From Paracoccus shanxieyensis (GTDB lineage: Bacteria; Pseudomonadota; Alphaproteobacteria; Rhodobacterales; Rhodobacteraceae): a DNA stretch of 64,000 nt. Shown here in pieces: positions 1 through 9,935 of the stretch. Location: contig NZ_WMII01000019.1 in assembly GCF_009711265.1 (NCBI RefSeq), positions 1 through 64,000 on the forward strand, read 5' to 3'. Position 1 is the first letter of the stretch; the number at the start of each line of letters is the position of its first letter. A model generated the notes under the pieces. That model had not been told where the DNA came from, did not search any database, and was given only the letters and a program-made list of their open reading frames with translations. A program made the translations under genes and the position numbers.

Positions 1-198
1 ATGAGCCTTGAAACGCTCGCCCGTGTGACCGACAATCCAACCGTCAGGCTGCCCGCCGTGGCCACCTGAACAAGCCCTGACCTCTCCGAGGGTCGGCGCT
101 CCTACACCACGCCGCGGGGCACTATCGATCTCAAGACTCATGAGCTGACAGTAACGATAGACCGCAGTCGGCCCTTCGACGAGAATTTTGAGCTGGGC

Positions 199-1119
199 TT
201 GCACGCGATTTCTGACGGGTTTGCAGAACTGTTCGAGCTTCAGTCAGGCAGTGATTTCACACCACTCCTTGTCGCATCAACACAGCGGCTCAGGATGACC
301 CATCTACTGAGGGCCCTTCCGGCGCTCAGTGATGAGGAAAAGGCGTCCATTCAGGCCGGAATTGGTTATATCGAGCCGGTCGGTCTGGTGACCGCCGTCG
401 ATCCAATCACACTCGCACATGCTCTCGAGAAGAGGGAAACAGAAGATTCGGCTGAAAATCTGACACCTGGAGAGGATGTTTCTCACGAGATGCCTGTCAT
501 TGACGAGGATGAGGCGTCGAATCCTGAATGGCAGAACGGGCAAAAGGATCTGAAGCTAAATGCGACATCCTTGTCCGACGAAGGTAGCGTCCCCCGCAAG
601 AAAGCTGCAGAGCAAGCCGGCGTTCGTGTAACAGGCGGGACGGGGCCCCTAATTAATCGCAATGGGGACGCCAACCGCGCGGCCGATGCTGAACACTGGA
701 CGGTAGCCTTCGAAGAGTCACAAGGCCGCCACCCTTTGCCTGTTGCGAACTTGGTTGGCTCCGGTGCCTTCGGCTGTGACTGTTTAACCTTCAATTCGGC
801 CGACGATCGCGAGGCGTTCAAGCAGGATACGCAGAGGGTGGACTTGATTGCACGCTTCATCGAGGCAAAATCCGGCAGCGTGAGGTTCACGCCAAACGAA
901 TGGAAGAAGGCGGGAGAAGTTGGGGAACGATACTTCGTGTATCGTGTGAGTTTTGACAGCGGGAAACGCGACCGCGCACGGCTCACGATCGTCCGCAATC
1001 CAACGGCCCAACGCTCGGCGTTAAGGACGATCTATGAATTGTTGATAGACGATGTTCTTGACAGTGCTTCTTTTGAACTGACGCCTGCAGAGAACCCCGC
1101 ACTTGACGGTGTAAAATAA
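199..1119 (+). CDS. DUF3883 (NO VEIN-like) domain protein, probably the 3' part of a larger gene
   Basis: The first ~160 residues have no recognised fold. Residues ~168-252 match the DUF3883 pattern by eye: an invariant-looking FEE..GR start, RFIEAK near 219-224, and NEWKKAGEVGERYFVYRV-like spacing to about 250. DUF3883 is found in bacterial ATPase/helicase and restriction-type genes and in plant NO VEIN; its role is not established. The start used is a TTG; the frame is open back to position 70 (stop at 67-69) and translates plausibly, so the true protein may be longer or a fragment of a gene interrupted there. It precedes the giant GHKL gene by 236 bases in the same direction, so the two may form a unit. 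Function unknown. Confidence 0.6.
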   Translation: MHAISDGFAELFELQSGSDFTPLLVASTQRLRMTHLLRALPALSDEEKASIQAGIGYIEPVGLVTAVDPITLAHALEKRETEDSAENLTPGEDVSHEMPVIDEDEASNPEWQNGQKDLKLNATSLSDEGSVPRKKAAEQAGVRVTGGTGPLINRNGDANRAADAEHWTVAFEESQGRHPLPVANLVGSGAFGCDCLTFNSADDREAFKQDTQRVDLIARFIEAKSGSVRFTPNEWKKAGEVGERYFVYRVSFDSGKRDRARLTIVRNPTAQRSALRTIYELLIDDVLDSASFELTPAENPALDGVK

Positions 1120-1355
1120 ATTTCGAGTGCTCAATGCAGGAATCAGATCGAGGTCTTCTTTGGGTACCGGATGTGGCGTATCGCCAATTGAGTGCTGCCG
1201 GAAGCTTGCGGTGGATCATATGATATGACTGCCCCTCAACGGCATCGATGTTCCAAGGTGGCTCTGCGATGTTCCGAGGAGCCGATGGAAATCAACCGCG
1301 CGGGTCGCCATAACTTTCTGTCGCCGCTTCGCTTATTCAGAAGAGTTTCTTGCCG

Positions 1356-4300
1356 ATGACGATGCACCGTGACGAAAAGTCGATTATCGAGGACCTTCGG
1401 ACCAACCTGAAGGAACGCTACCATTTCGAGGGCGGACGGACGCTCCTGCGAGAATTGCTGCAAAACGCGGATGATTCCGGTTCAGAGCAAGTCAGGATCG
1501 CAGTCCTGCCCGGCTGGCCCGAGGCAGATCACCCACTTCTGAGGGTTCCGGGGCTGATGGTTGCGAACGACGGCCGATATGACGCGGAATCAGCGCAAGG
1601 CATTGCGCGCTTCGGCGGCAGCATCAAGGCCACCGACACCGCTGCCATCGGGCGGTTCGGGATGGGACAGAAGACGGCGTTCCACGTCTGCGATGCTTTC
1701 CTCGTTGTTTCTGATGGGCACGACACTGAGGTGCCCTCCCTCGTGGTTAATCCCTATATCGTCATCGGGAAACCCGGTGATGCATGCGTCGAATGGAAAG
1801 CCGCACTGACCACGCGGGACCGTGATCTGCTTCTGTCCAGTGGCCTCGCAGGCTCCGCCCGTCAGATGGTCCAATGGTATCCCCTCCGGAGCCCAACCCT
1901 CAAACCGAAGACGACCACCAGCGGCTTCCTACCCAAGTCCTACGACACAAGCTTGCTGGATGATGCCAACGACCCGTTCTGGCTGTCTGGCATCGTTTCG
2001 CTGTTGCGTAACGTCCGGAAACTCGAAGTTATCGTGACCGATGGCACGTCCAGTGTCATTGATCGGGCCGCTTCCCCGCGCTTGCGCTTTGATCCTGCAA
2101 CGCCGGGGCAGACGGATTTCGGTGGTCCGCTGTGCGCCGGAATCCGCAGCGTCGGCAAAGAAATGATGGCGCCGGCGGATTTTGGCACCGATCTGACCGA
2201 CTCGGAAGGTTGGCCGGATATCCTCGACCGGCAGGACGATGCCATGGTTCCACAGAAGGCGTTGCCGCATGGTGCCGTGGCGCTTCTCGTCGATCCCGAC
2301 GGGCAAGATGAACTCGACATCACGTGGTCCGTTTTCCTTCCGGTCGCGAGCGAAAGCGCGCCCCGCGTCGTCGGGACCGGACAGGTTCGGCTGTTCCTGC
2401 ATGGCTACTTCTTCGTAACGAGCGGACGGGACGCCATCCTCGGTCATGACAAGGACACGCCGGACGACGTCAGCGCCGCGTGGAATGCGCGGGTGCGCAA
2501 CGAACTCGTGCTGCCTCTGCTGCCGGGTTTGTTGATGGATGCGCTCGAGTCAGACGCATTGACCGAGATGAGGCTACAGGCAGTCGTATCCGGCTTGAAT
2601 GCGTCCGGGCTCATAAGTGAACATCGCAATGCAATCTCGTCGCGGCAAGTTCTGGCGCGGACCTTGAACAACCGAAAGATCGGCTGGACGCTGAACGCCC
2701 CGTGTCTTCAATTCCGGGCACTGCCCGCGCCGGAAGACACCCGGCTTCCCCGGATCCTGGAACTGATCCCCGACCTCGAGCAACGCATGGCTGAGTGGAA
2801 CCTTGTTCCAACAGTCGGGTCCAACGCAGTCCTGGCGCCAGTTGCCGCGGCCTGGCAAGACGAGGAACTTGCAAAAATGGCCGGGCTCCTGACCGCCGCT
2901 GTATTTGGTCAAGGGGGAAAGCTCGCACGGTTCGGCGAATTCCTTGATTTTGCACGCCGCGGGCGTCTGGACAAGTCGGCAGCGCTTGTCGCGCCTGTCC
3001 TGAGCCTGCTTCGCCAAGCGATGACAAAGCGTGATGTCGATATGGCACAGGGCGAACACATCCGGATGGTCCTTCGCCATCTTCCGGATGATTGCGTGCT
3101 GCCCATGCCACCCAGCGTGATGCGCAGCAGCCAGATGCGCCGGACGCTAGCCTCGGTCGAGGGCGCGCCGCTGTGTATTCACCAGGACTGGCGTCCGACA
3201 AGCTTCGGAGCCCGAACCCTGTCGCTGATCGAAGCGAAGGTCCTGTTGACGGCCCTGCAATCGCTGCTGAAGGACACCGCGACCGAGGACGCGGCCGCAA
3301 CCGCCGCAATTGCCATCCTGAAGGCGATGGGAGACAATTTGGCCGAGGCGCAGAGCGATCCGGAGTTCCGGACACTGCACATCGTCCGTGTCGACAAGGG
3401 GCTTGGCTTCCCGCGCAGCGCCAGCCTCGACGATCTGTCAAAGGCAGCAAGCAGCGGTCGCCTTTTCGCTTACAATAACGAGAACCGGAAGCTTGTCGAG
3501 CTGCTCGAACGTGCAGCTCCCGGTGCCGGCGCCATGATGATCAACTACGCCGAGGCTGCCCAGCTCCTGACCGAGCTCGGAGCCGGTCTGACCTATGCGA
3601 AAGATCCTTCCTACGAAACGGCGCGTCTTGCCGCAGAGGCAGATGCTTCGGGACCAGATGAAGCGCGTCTCGACCTGATGCACAAGCTCTGGAGCACCGA
3701 GAGCAAGTACCGCCCGTACCTGCGCGCGCTCCTTGCCGGACGCCGCGAAGCCCGCTTCGATGACTGCGACCTGCTGTGGATCGAAGGGGGGAACGGCCAA
3801 CTCGACACTTTCGCGCGCAGCCTTGTCGGAAGAGACGACAAGACCATCCTGCTGAGTTCGACCCTGATGATGCGCATTGACGCCGTGAAACAGGGACAGC
3901 TTGGCGTCCGGAAGTTCGATGGTTCGACACTTGGCGAAAAGTTCGTGGCCAATCAGAGGCATATCGCAGCCACTCCGATTTCGCCCGAACTGTTCTCGGC
4001 CTTTTTCACGGCGAATATCCCGGACGAAGATCTCGAACTTCTGCCGATCTTCGAGACCAACCAGGGGCGCGTTGCTGCCGTGCATGGCTTTCGCCAGAAC
4101 CCGGACTTGCCCTTTCCGGATGGCATCGACGTGCCGATCTTGCACGCCCCGTTCGGCAACACGGCGCAGGAACAGTTTCGCCGGATCACTTCGGCGCGCA
4201 TCTGGTCCGCGGAGCGGCAACTTGCCTTCCTGCTCGGCCAACCCGAGCCTGCAAAACATGTTGCACAAATCATCGCGGCCATTCGGGTTGGCAGGACAGC

Positions 4301-7300
4301 GGAAACGCTACCTCTGCTTGCTGAGACGCAATGGCTCACCCTGATCGACGGGCGCACAGTCGCGCCCGCAGCCGTAATGGATCTACCTGGCTTGAATTCG
4401 GGCCTGCTCCCCTCGGACATGGCAACACGCAAGGATGTACCAGTCGGCCTGCTCGACGAGGACACCCTGCATCTTCTGGTGAAGGACGGTGCGCTGAAGG
4501 ACACCGCCGCAAGCAAAAGTGCGCTTCTGGACCGTCTCTCTGATGGAAGCCTCCCGTGCTGGATCGGCGAGCGGCCCGGTGACATCGCCCCTTACCTGCA
4601 GTCCCTCGCAAAAGACGGCGCGGATCTGACCTTGCCGGGATGGCCCCTTCTGGCCTGGCTGTTGTCGACGCCAGGCGCCGAGGCACAGACCATCGTGCGC
4701 GAGGTCCAGCAGCACGGGACTCCTGAGCCTGACCATTTCCATGGTTGGATGGATTCTCTCTCACGCATCGCCGCTTTAGGGAACCAGTCTGCCCGTGCCG
4801 TCTATGACTCGGGTTTCCGCGTTCTGGCGAGAACGTCGAACGATCAGATCGGGAAAATCCTTTCCGGAACACGGGTGCCAACGCGCGACGGAACCTGGCG
4901 TGCCGCCGACGAGGTGGTCGCGCATGGCGGTGCCGTTGCCTTCGTGCATCGCCTTGACCCCGAACTGTCGCGGCTGCTCCCGCAATCGGCACAGGGTTCA
5001 AGTGACGACCCGCGAAAGCTTCGCCCAAGTGACGCGCCCGCTGAACTGACGGAGAAGCAGTCCGCCGATAGCCTGAGGCCGATCCTCGCCCGTGCGAAAG
5101 TTGCCGTACCCGCCGAGATGCTCGCCGTTCTGGTGTTCATGCTCGGTCGGTCGGATTGCTGGCGCGCGCTGATGCGTGAAGAGCTTGGGCTGGCCACCCC
5201 GGTGATCGAGGGGATCGAGCGCGATTTCGAGAACCAGGTAGATACGGCGTATCGAAAAGGTAGCGACCAAAGCCTCATGGCCCGATCCGCCCGAATGCGA
5301 ATCCAGTTCCGTCCGCGACGCGATCTGCAAGGTGAGGACGAGTTCGTCACCATCGCGGGAACACCCGTGATGCTCCCGCTCGGGGACGCTCAGCCGTTGG
5401 AGATCGTCGGAACAATCCATCAGAACTGGAAAAACGAGCAAACCAAGGATCTGCACAACCTGACAAGGCGACGCGCTCTCGATGTCGTGTTGCCGGACGA
5501 TGTTCGGCTGACGGACCGACATGTCACTGAATTCTGCCGGACCCTCGCCGAGGAATATGTCGGCAGTGTAAAGGATCAACCCGAAGCACGCGCAGCTCTG
5601 GAGGCGCTGCTTGCAGGTCGTGCGCGGTTTGCCGAACATGTCGCGAGTGCGGTCAGGGCCGAAATCCGTGACCAGATGCCGAAAATCCTTGGCGAGATGA
5701 AGCCGAGGCCAAGCGGCACTTTGGAACGCGCGCGCAAGGACTACGAGGATGCCGTGCGCGGCGCTGGAGACGGTGTCGATACCATCCGCCAAGATCTCAA
5801 GGATCGGCTCTGGACGAAAGTCGATCAACCCGAAGGTCACGCGGAATTGCTGGAACGCGTGCGGGCGCGGATTACAGAGGATGGATACGCCCCGGCACGA
5901 ATCTTTTTCGAGCTTTTCCAGAACGCGGACGACGCCTGGCAGCAAGATCCAGCCTGGAGCGATGCTCCCGGAAAGTTCGAGCTGTCACGAGATCGCGGAA
6001 CCACAACCATGATTCACTGGGGAAGGCTCATCAACGTTGTCGGTGCAGGCAGTCACGGCGAACGCATGGGATGGCACCGCGACCTATACCACATGCTCCT
6101 GCTCAACCTCAGTGACAAGGATCGCGCGGAGGCCGTGACCGGCAAGTTCGGCCTCGGCTTCAAGGCAGTACACCTGCTGGCCGATCAGGTGCGCATTGCC
6201 AGCCGACACGTCGCCTGCCACGTTCGCGGAGGGCTTCTGCCCGATCCTTGGGATCAAGGAAAGGAGCGTTCATTTGATGCGACAAGGCAGGGCCGCCCCG
6301 CGACGATCATTGAATTCGATCAGAACGGGGGACAGGATTACGACACGGCTTGGGACGCCTTCCGCCAGTCGGCGCGCTGGTTGCCCGCCATGGCGCGCGG
6401 CATCCGGCAGGTCGATATCCGTAAGGAGGCTCTTGTCGAGACCTTCGGCGCCTCCTTCGAAGACACGGGTGCCGAGAACGTCCGCATTCTGACCTTGACC
6501 GGAACCGAAGCCGGCAAGGCGCTTGTCCTGGACCTGGACGACGATACGACGCTGTTCCTGCCTCTCGGTCCGACCGGGCCGATCCCCCCCGCCAAAGGAA
6601 CACCCGGCCTGTGGTTGCTGGCACCACTGGATGTCGACGCGCGTCCGCATTGGCTGATGAACAGCCGCAGCTTTGCAGTCAACCCGGGCCGGGGGCACCT
6701 GCGAGGCACGTTGGACGATCGCAAGGCCCTCTTCCGCAAGCACGGCACCAGCCTCGCGCGCAGGCTCAAGGCCTTGGCAAAGCTGCTTGAGCGCCACTGG
6801 CCTGCGTTTGCCCTCAAGGCAGGACTATCCAACCCGGACCCGAACGAAGGAAGAAGCCTGTTCTGGACCGCCCTCGCCGACAGCTTCACACCGGATCTGC
6901 GTCACGACCTGCTGGGGTCGCTCCACGTGGACGACACCCGACCGCGTGACGTCACCAATCTGGCCCCCGACGCCGCCCGGCTTGGCTGGGCGAGCCTAGT
7001 CTGCGATGCGCCCGTCTTCCCTACAGGTCTCACCGCCCCCTTTGAGCCCCTGTTGCAAGCCACGGAAGTCCTCTGGCAAGTGGCCGGCGTCATGGACTTG
7101 CCGGATGCCGCGGAGCTGCTTGCAGGCCATCCGGCAGCCCATCGATTGCTGTCGCGCAGCGTGTCGAGCAAGGCAGCCCGTACGCTCGAACAGATCGGCC
7201 TCCGGGTGCCGAGTCCGCTGCACGGTGGTGGCCTTCTGGCGGAGGTCCTAAAAGAGTCCCGCCGGATCGACCCCGATCTGGCGACCTGGCTTGGCAGTAT

Positions 7301-7661
7301 CCTGTCATCCGCGCGCATGGAGCAGGGCGAGAGAGACCAGGCCTTGCTCCATTTGCGCGATGCGACATTCCGCATGGCGGATGGCAAATGGGGGTCGGCA
7401 GCATTCATGCCGCATGGCAATGACCGGGCAGGTCCGGACGAGCAGTTGATTTCCGAGTTCGTGCCATCGGAATACGTCCGCATGGCAAAACTGCCCCTGC
7501 CATTGACGATCCGGATAGCGCCGTCTTGGGAAAGCGCGAGATACGCGCGCCTTACGGTATTACGGCTAACCGACATCTGCCCGGAGAGTTCATGTTCCGT
7601 GGGCAGCCGCGCACCGGGCGCGATCTTTCCGCTCTCAATGTCGGACTTCAGGCTCTCGTAA
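1356..7661 (+). CDS. Giant sacsin-like protein with two GHKL (HSP90-type) ATPase modules, 3' end truncated
   Basis: About 2,100 residues. An N-terminal GHKL ATPase shows an N-box (ELLQNADDS, ~33-41), a VANDGRY segment (~69) and a glycine-rich lid (GRFGMGQKTAF, ~99). A second GHKL module lies near residues 1510-1620, with FELFQNADDAW and GKFGLGFKAVHLL. This paired sacsin/HSP90-like architecture occurs in large bacterial proteins often found near defence genes; substrate and partners are unknown. A stop at 1311 fixes the N-terminus near here; ATG 1356 follows AGAAG at a reasonable distance (TTG 1350 and ATG 1362 are alternatives). From about 7490 to the stop the frame runs antisense through a GntR gene, so the natural C-terminus is lost and the last ~55 residues are spurious. 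Defence is an inference from family and context. Confidence 0.75.
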   Translation: MTMHRDEKSIIEDLRTNLKERYHFEGGRTLLRELLQNADDSGSEQVRIAVLPGWPEADHPLLRVPGLMVANDGRYDAESAQGIARFGGSIKATDTAAIGRFGMGQKTAFHVCDAFLVVSDGHDTEVPSLVVNPYIVIGKPGDACVEWKAALTTRDRDLLLSSGLAGSARQMVQWYPLRSPTLKPKTTTSGFLPKSYDTSLLDDANDPFWLSGIVSLLRNVRKLEVIVTDGTSSVIDRAASPRLRFDPATPGQTDFGGPLCAGIRSVGKEMMAPADFGTDLTDSEGWPDILDRQDDAMVPQKALPHGAVALLVDPDGQDELDITWSVFLPVASESAPRVVGTGQVRLFLHGYFFVTSGRDAILGHDKDTPDDVSAAWNARVRNELVLPLLPGLLMDALESDALTEMRLQAVVSGLNASGLISEHRNAISSRQVLARTLNNRKIGWTLNAPCLQFRALPAPEDTRLPRILELIPDLEQRMAEWNLVPTVGSNAVLAPVAAAWQDEELAKMAGLLTAAVFGQGGKLARFGEFLDFARRGRLDKSAALVAPVLSLLRQAMTKRDVDMAQGEHIRMVLRHLPDDCVLPMPPSVMRSSQMRRTLASVEGAPLCIHQDWRPTSFGARTLSLIEAKVLLTALQSLLKDTATEDAAATAAIAILKAMGDNLAEAQSDPEFRTLHIVRVDKGLGFPRSASLDDLSKAASSGRLFAYNNENRKLVELLERAAPGAGAMMINYAEAAQLLTELGAGLTYAKDPSYETARLAAEADASGPDEARLDLMHKLWSTESKYRPYLRALLAGRREARFDDCDLLWIEGGNGQLDTFARSLVGRDDKTILLSSTLMMRIDAVKQGQLGVRKFDGSTLGEKFVANQRHIAATPISPELFSAFFTANIPDEDLELLPIFETNQGRVAAVHGFRQNPDLPFPDGIDVPILHAPFGNTAQEQFRRITSARIWSAERQLAFLLGQPEPAKHVAQIIAAIRVGRTAETLPLLAETQWLTLIDGRTVAPAAVMDLPGLNSGLLPSDMATRKDVPVGLLDEDTLHLLVKDGALKDTAASKSALLDRLSDGSLPCWIGERPGDIAPYLQSLAKDGADLTLPGWPLLAWLLSTPGAEAQTIVREVQQHGTPEPDHFHGWMDSLSRIAALGNQSARAVYDSGFRVLARTSNDQIGKILSGTRVPTRDGTWRAADEVVAHGGAVAFVHRLDPELSRLLPQSAQGSSDDPRKLRPSDAPAELTEKQSADSLRPILARAKVAVPAEMLAVLVFMLGRSDCWRALMREELGLATPVIEGIERDFENQVDTAYRKGSDQSLMARSARMRIQFRPRRDLQGEDEFVTIAGTPVMLPLGDAQPLEIVGTIHQNWKNEQTKDLHNLTRRRALDVVLPDDVRLTDRHVTEFCRTLAEEYVGSVKDQPEARAALEALLAGRARFAEHVASAVRAEIRDQMPKILGEMKPRPSGTLERARKDYEDAVRGAGDGVDTIRQDLKDRLWTKVDQPEGHAELLERVRARITEDGYAPARIFFELFQNADDAWQQDPAWSDAPGKFELSRDRGTTTMIHWGRLINVVGAGSHGERMGWHRDLYHMLLLNLSDKDRAEAVTGKFGLGFKAVHLLADQVRIASRHVACHVRGGLLPDPWDQGKERSFDATRQGRPATIIEFDQNGGQDYDTAWDAFRQSARWLPAMARGIRQVDIRKEALVETFGASFEDTGAENVRILTLTGTEAGKALVLDLDDDTTLFLPLGPTGPIPPAKGTPGLWLLAPLDVDARPHWLMNSRSFAVNPGRGHLRGTLDDRKALFRKHGTSLARRLKALAKLLERHWPAFALKAGLSNPDPNEGRSLFWTALADSFTPDLRHDLLGSLHVDDTRPRDVTNLAPDAARLGWASLVCDAPVFPTGLTAPFEPLLQATEVLWQVAGVMDLPDAAELLAGHPAAHRLLSRSVSSKAARTLEQIGLRVPSPLHGGGLLAEVLKESRRIDPDLATWLGSILSSARMEQGERDQALLHLRDATFRMADGKWGSAAFMPHGNDRAGPDEQLISEFVPSEYVRMAKLPLPLTIRIAPSWESARYARLTVLRLTDICPESSCSVGSRAPGAIFPLSMSDFRLS

Positions 7662-7690
7662 ACTAATTTCCATTGTGATTTCACATGCAC
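7490..7690 (-). pseudogene. N-terminal fragment of a GntR-family regulator
   Basis: The first ~66 codons encode a clear GntR winged helix: LPTEHELS, VSRNTVRRAYLAL and a GRGSFA wing. This is the DNA-binding half of a PhnF/HutC-type regulator. It is divergent from the transporter operon at 7916, the usual place for its own regulator. Beyond ~7490 the frame stays open only because it runs antisense through the sacsin-like gene, and the translation no longer resembles a UTRA ligand-binding domain. The regulator has therefore lost its effector domain at a recombination junction, leaving the adjacent operon without its cognate ligand sensing. Confidence 0.75.
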
Positions 7691-7752
7691 CCCGATCTGA
7701 TTTCGACTTTTAAATGGAAGATTATCGCCAAAAAATCAAGCTGTACCTACAG

Positions 7753-7770
7753 CTGTCACACAAATTACAT
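7753..7770 (+). promoter_or_regulatory. PHO-box-like direct repeat upstream of the transporter operon
   Basis: CTGTCAC, a 4-base spacer and ATTACAT match the 7-4-7 layout of a PhoB box (CTGTCAT/C repeated) at about 11 of 14 positions by eye. It lies in the 225-base gap between the gntR fragment and the substrate-binding protein gene, about 150 bases upstream of the latter. Phosphate-starvation control would suit the cluster, but a matrix scan is needed. Confidence 0.4.
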
Positions 7771-7915
7771 GGACTCCAGATAATGCCTTCTTCAGGGACA
7801 TTAACGTCCCAGTGACCAACATCAACGCCAGTGAGTCACCGTCCGGCTCATGCGACATTCCCCAAAGCCCGTCGGCGCAAAAGTGCCGTTCGCTGTTTTC
7901 GATCTGGAGACGAAA

Positions 7916-9052
7916 ATGAAACGCAGACAGTTTATTGGTTCCGTGCTGGTAGCTGCGGCCCTAATGGCAGCGCCGGCGGCCGCCATCGCAGATACAAACC
8001 GTATCGATGTTTATATAACGGGCGATTCCAACATCATCAATTTTTGGAATAACATCATCAAGCCGACCTATGAGAAGGCCTATCCAAGCTACAAGCTCAA
8101 TGTCGTCAGCGCACGCAACGCAATTGCGCCGATTGTTGAACGGACCCTTGCTGCTCTCGGCACCGCCGCCGATCCTCAAGTCGACCTCTTCGACGAGAAC
8201 GATCCCAATCTGCCTGCAGGGGCGATCAAGAAGGGGCTATGGGTGGACTTCAAGAAGGCCGGGCTGAGCAATTATGCGAGCATCAATCCTGTCACCCTGG
8301 AAACAGATTACGGCCTTCCTTATCGGGGAACCCAAGTTGTCCTCGCATATGACAAGACAAAACTCGACCCGAAGGATGCGCCTACCAGCTGGACCGAGCT
8401 CGTAGCCTGGATGAAGAACAATCCGGGCCAATTCGTCTACAATCGGCCCGACACTGGTGGCTCGGGCGGCAATTTCGTACGCCGCGCCATTCACGAAGCC
8501 AACGGTCGCGATCCTTCACTGTTTCGCATCGATAACTACGCCAAGGGCGAGAGCGATGTGCTTCTGGCAAAGGGTTTCGAAATTCTGAAGGAAATCGCTC
8601 CCTATACCTATGGCCCTGGCTCCTACACGGCTGACAACATGCAGTCCATCCAGCTGCTCGCCCAAGGTGTCGTCATCATGGCCCCGGTATGGTCCGACAT
8701 GGCGCTGGATGCCATTAACAAGGGTGTATTGCCGGAAACCATCGGCTTTGTTCAGCTTCAGGATCTAGCGTTCTCCGGCGGTTTCGCCAAAATGACAGTT
8801 CCGACAAACGCCGGAAACCTAGAAGCCACACTGAAGCTGGCGGACATGGTGCTTTCCCCAGAAATACAAACCAAAGTAGTGACCGAAATCGGAGCATTTC
8901 CTGCAATCACCTGGGAAAAACTCCCTAAGGAACTCGCAGAAAAATATGCGACCTTGCAACCGGCATCGATCCCGACCTTCCCCGGTGGCCCATGGGCTGC
9001 TGCTATCAATGACGGCTGGTTCCGTACCGTAGCACCCAATGTCAAGCGTTGA
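7916..9052 (+). CDS. ABC transporter periplasmic substrate-binding protein (2-aminoethylphosphonate/iron/polyamine type)
   Basis: 378 residues. The N-terminus has a twin arginine (KRRQFIGS), a hydrophobic core and an AIAD-like cleavage region, so it is exported by Tat or Sec. The mature part resembles family-1 extracellular solute-binding proteins used by Fe3+, putrescine and 2-aminoethylphosphonate importers. I start at ATG 7916 because GGAGA lies just upstream and the signal peptide begins here; an upstream in-frame ATG at 7850 would put 22 extra residues before it. The stop overlaps the permease start (ATG 9039). Linkage to a PHP hydrolase and a phosphonate-type hexapeptide transferase suggests a phosphonate ligand, but the residues seen do not prove it. 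Confidence 0.8.
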   Translation: MKRRQFIGSVLVAAALMAAPAAAIADTNRIDVYITGDSNIINFWNNIIKPTYEKAYPSYKLNVVSARNAIAPIVERTLAALGTAADPQVDLFDENDPNLPAGAIKKGLWVDFKKAGLSNYASINPVTLETDYGLPYRGTQVVLAYDKTKLDPKDAPTSWTELVAWMKNNPGQFVYNRPDTGGSGGNFVRRAIHEANGRDPSLFRIDNYAKGESDVLLAKGFEILKEIAPYTYGPGSYTADNMQSIQLLAQGVVIMAPVWSDMALDAINKGVLPETIGFVQLQDLAFSGGFAKMTVPTNAGNLEATLKLADMVLSPEIQTKVVTEIGAFPAITWEKLPKELAEKYATLQPASIPTFPGGPWAAAINDGWFRTVAPNVKR

Positions 9053-9935
9053 AACGACTTCCCTCCGGGTGCGCCCAGCACAATCCGGCATCTTCTGGAG
9101 GGGGCTGTTGGGCCTCCTCCTCGTTGCCATTCCCGTCACATTGGTTCTGACATTGATCATCTATCCGGTCATACTGTCGATCTTCGATACATTGACTGTG
9201 GAAGCAACGAATGGATATGTTTTCAGTCTGGACGCGTACCGTTTCTTTTTTTCCGACAGCTTCAGCCTTAGCAATCTCTGGCTGACAGTGTGGGTTGCGC
9301 TAATTTGCACAATCCTTCTTTTGGCTATTTGCATTCCGATCGCGCTTTATCTACGTTTTTCTGAAACGCGGCTCGCCGGCTATGTTCAGGCATTGGCGCT
9401 GTTTCCGCTTTTCGTACCCTCTATCCTGCTCGCCTATGCACTCATACGCACCCTCGGTCCGAATGGAACCGTTGACACGCTTCTGACGGCGCTAGGGCTT
9501 CCCAAAATCCCTTCTCCTTATTTGACACCTTGGGGGCCGATTATCGGCCTAGTTTGGGATAACCTCCCACTGACCCTGCTCATTATTCTGGCGGGCCTGT
9601 CAAACGTTTCACGCGCCTCTATAGACGCCGCAAGAGATGTCGGCGCCGGTAACATCCCTGTCTTCTGGTATATTATTTTACCAAGAATCGGCGGGACACT
9701 GCTGGTCGCTGCGTCATTCATTATTCTGGGCCTGTTTTCAGCCTTCACCCTTCCTTACCTGCTCGGTCCAGCGGCGCCCGAAATGATGGGGCCGTTTATG
9801 CGCCGCACGATCATTGATGCCGACAATCCGATCCAGGCACGAACGCAGGCAGTGGTGACGTTCATCATCTGCGCAGCATTTGCCATATTCTATGTGCGTT
9901 CTGTCGCTCGAACCAGAAGGGAAGGTTCGTCGTGA
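9039..9935 (+). CDS. ABC transporter permease, first subunit
   Basis: 298 residues with about six hydrophobic segments and the binding-protein-dependent permease loop around residues 195-215 (DAARDVGAGNIPVFWYIILPRI), the site that docks on the ATPase. It is an inner-membrane subunit of the PotB/ThiP/PhnT type. It overlaps the binding-protein gene by 14 bases, and the second permease begins in its stop region (GTGA), so the four transporter genes are translationally coupled. The substrate is inferred from neighbours only, with 2-aminoethylphosphonate or a related organophosphonate most likely. Confidence 0.82.
   Translation: MSSVETTSLRVRPAQSGIFWRGLLGLLLVAIPVTLVLTLIIYPVILSIFDTLTVEATNGYVFSLDAYRFFFSDSFSLSNLWLTVWVALICTILLLAICIPIALYLRFSETRLAGYVQALALFPLFVPSILLAYALIRTLGPNGTVDTLLTALGLPKIPSPYLTPWGPIIGLVWDNLPLTLLIILAGLSNVSRASIDAARDVGAGNIPVFWYIILPRIGGTLLVAASFIILGLFSAFTLPYLLGPAAPEMMGPFMRRTIIDADNPIQARTQAVVTFIICAAFAIFYVRSVARTRREGSS

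Noticed and set aside
4998..5945. 315-codon minus-strand frame inside the sacsin-like gene
   Set aside because: Several long antisense frames occur along this GC-rich gene; none has motifs and the plus-strand frame is continuous.
6902..7690. 262-codon GntR-like frame read as one complete gene
   Set aside because: Only the first ~66 codons look like GntR; the rest is antisense to the sacsin-like gene and lacks a UTRA domain.
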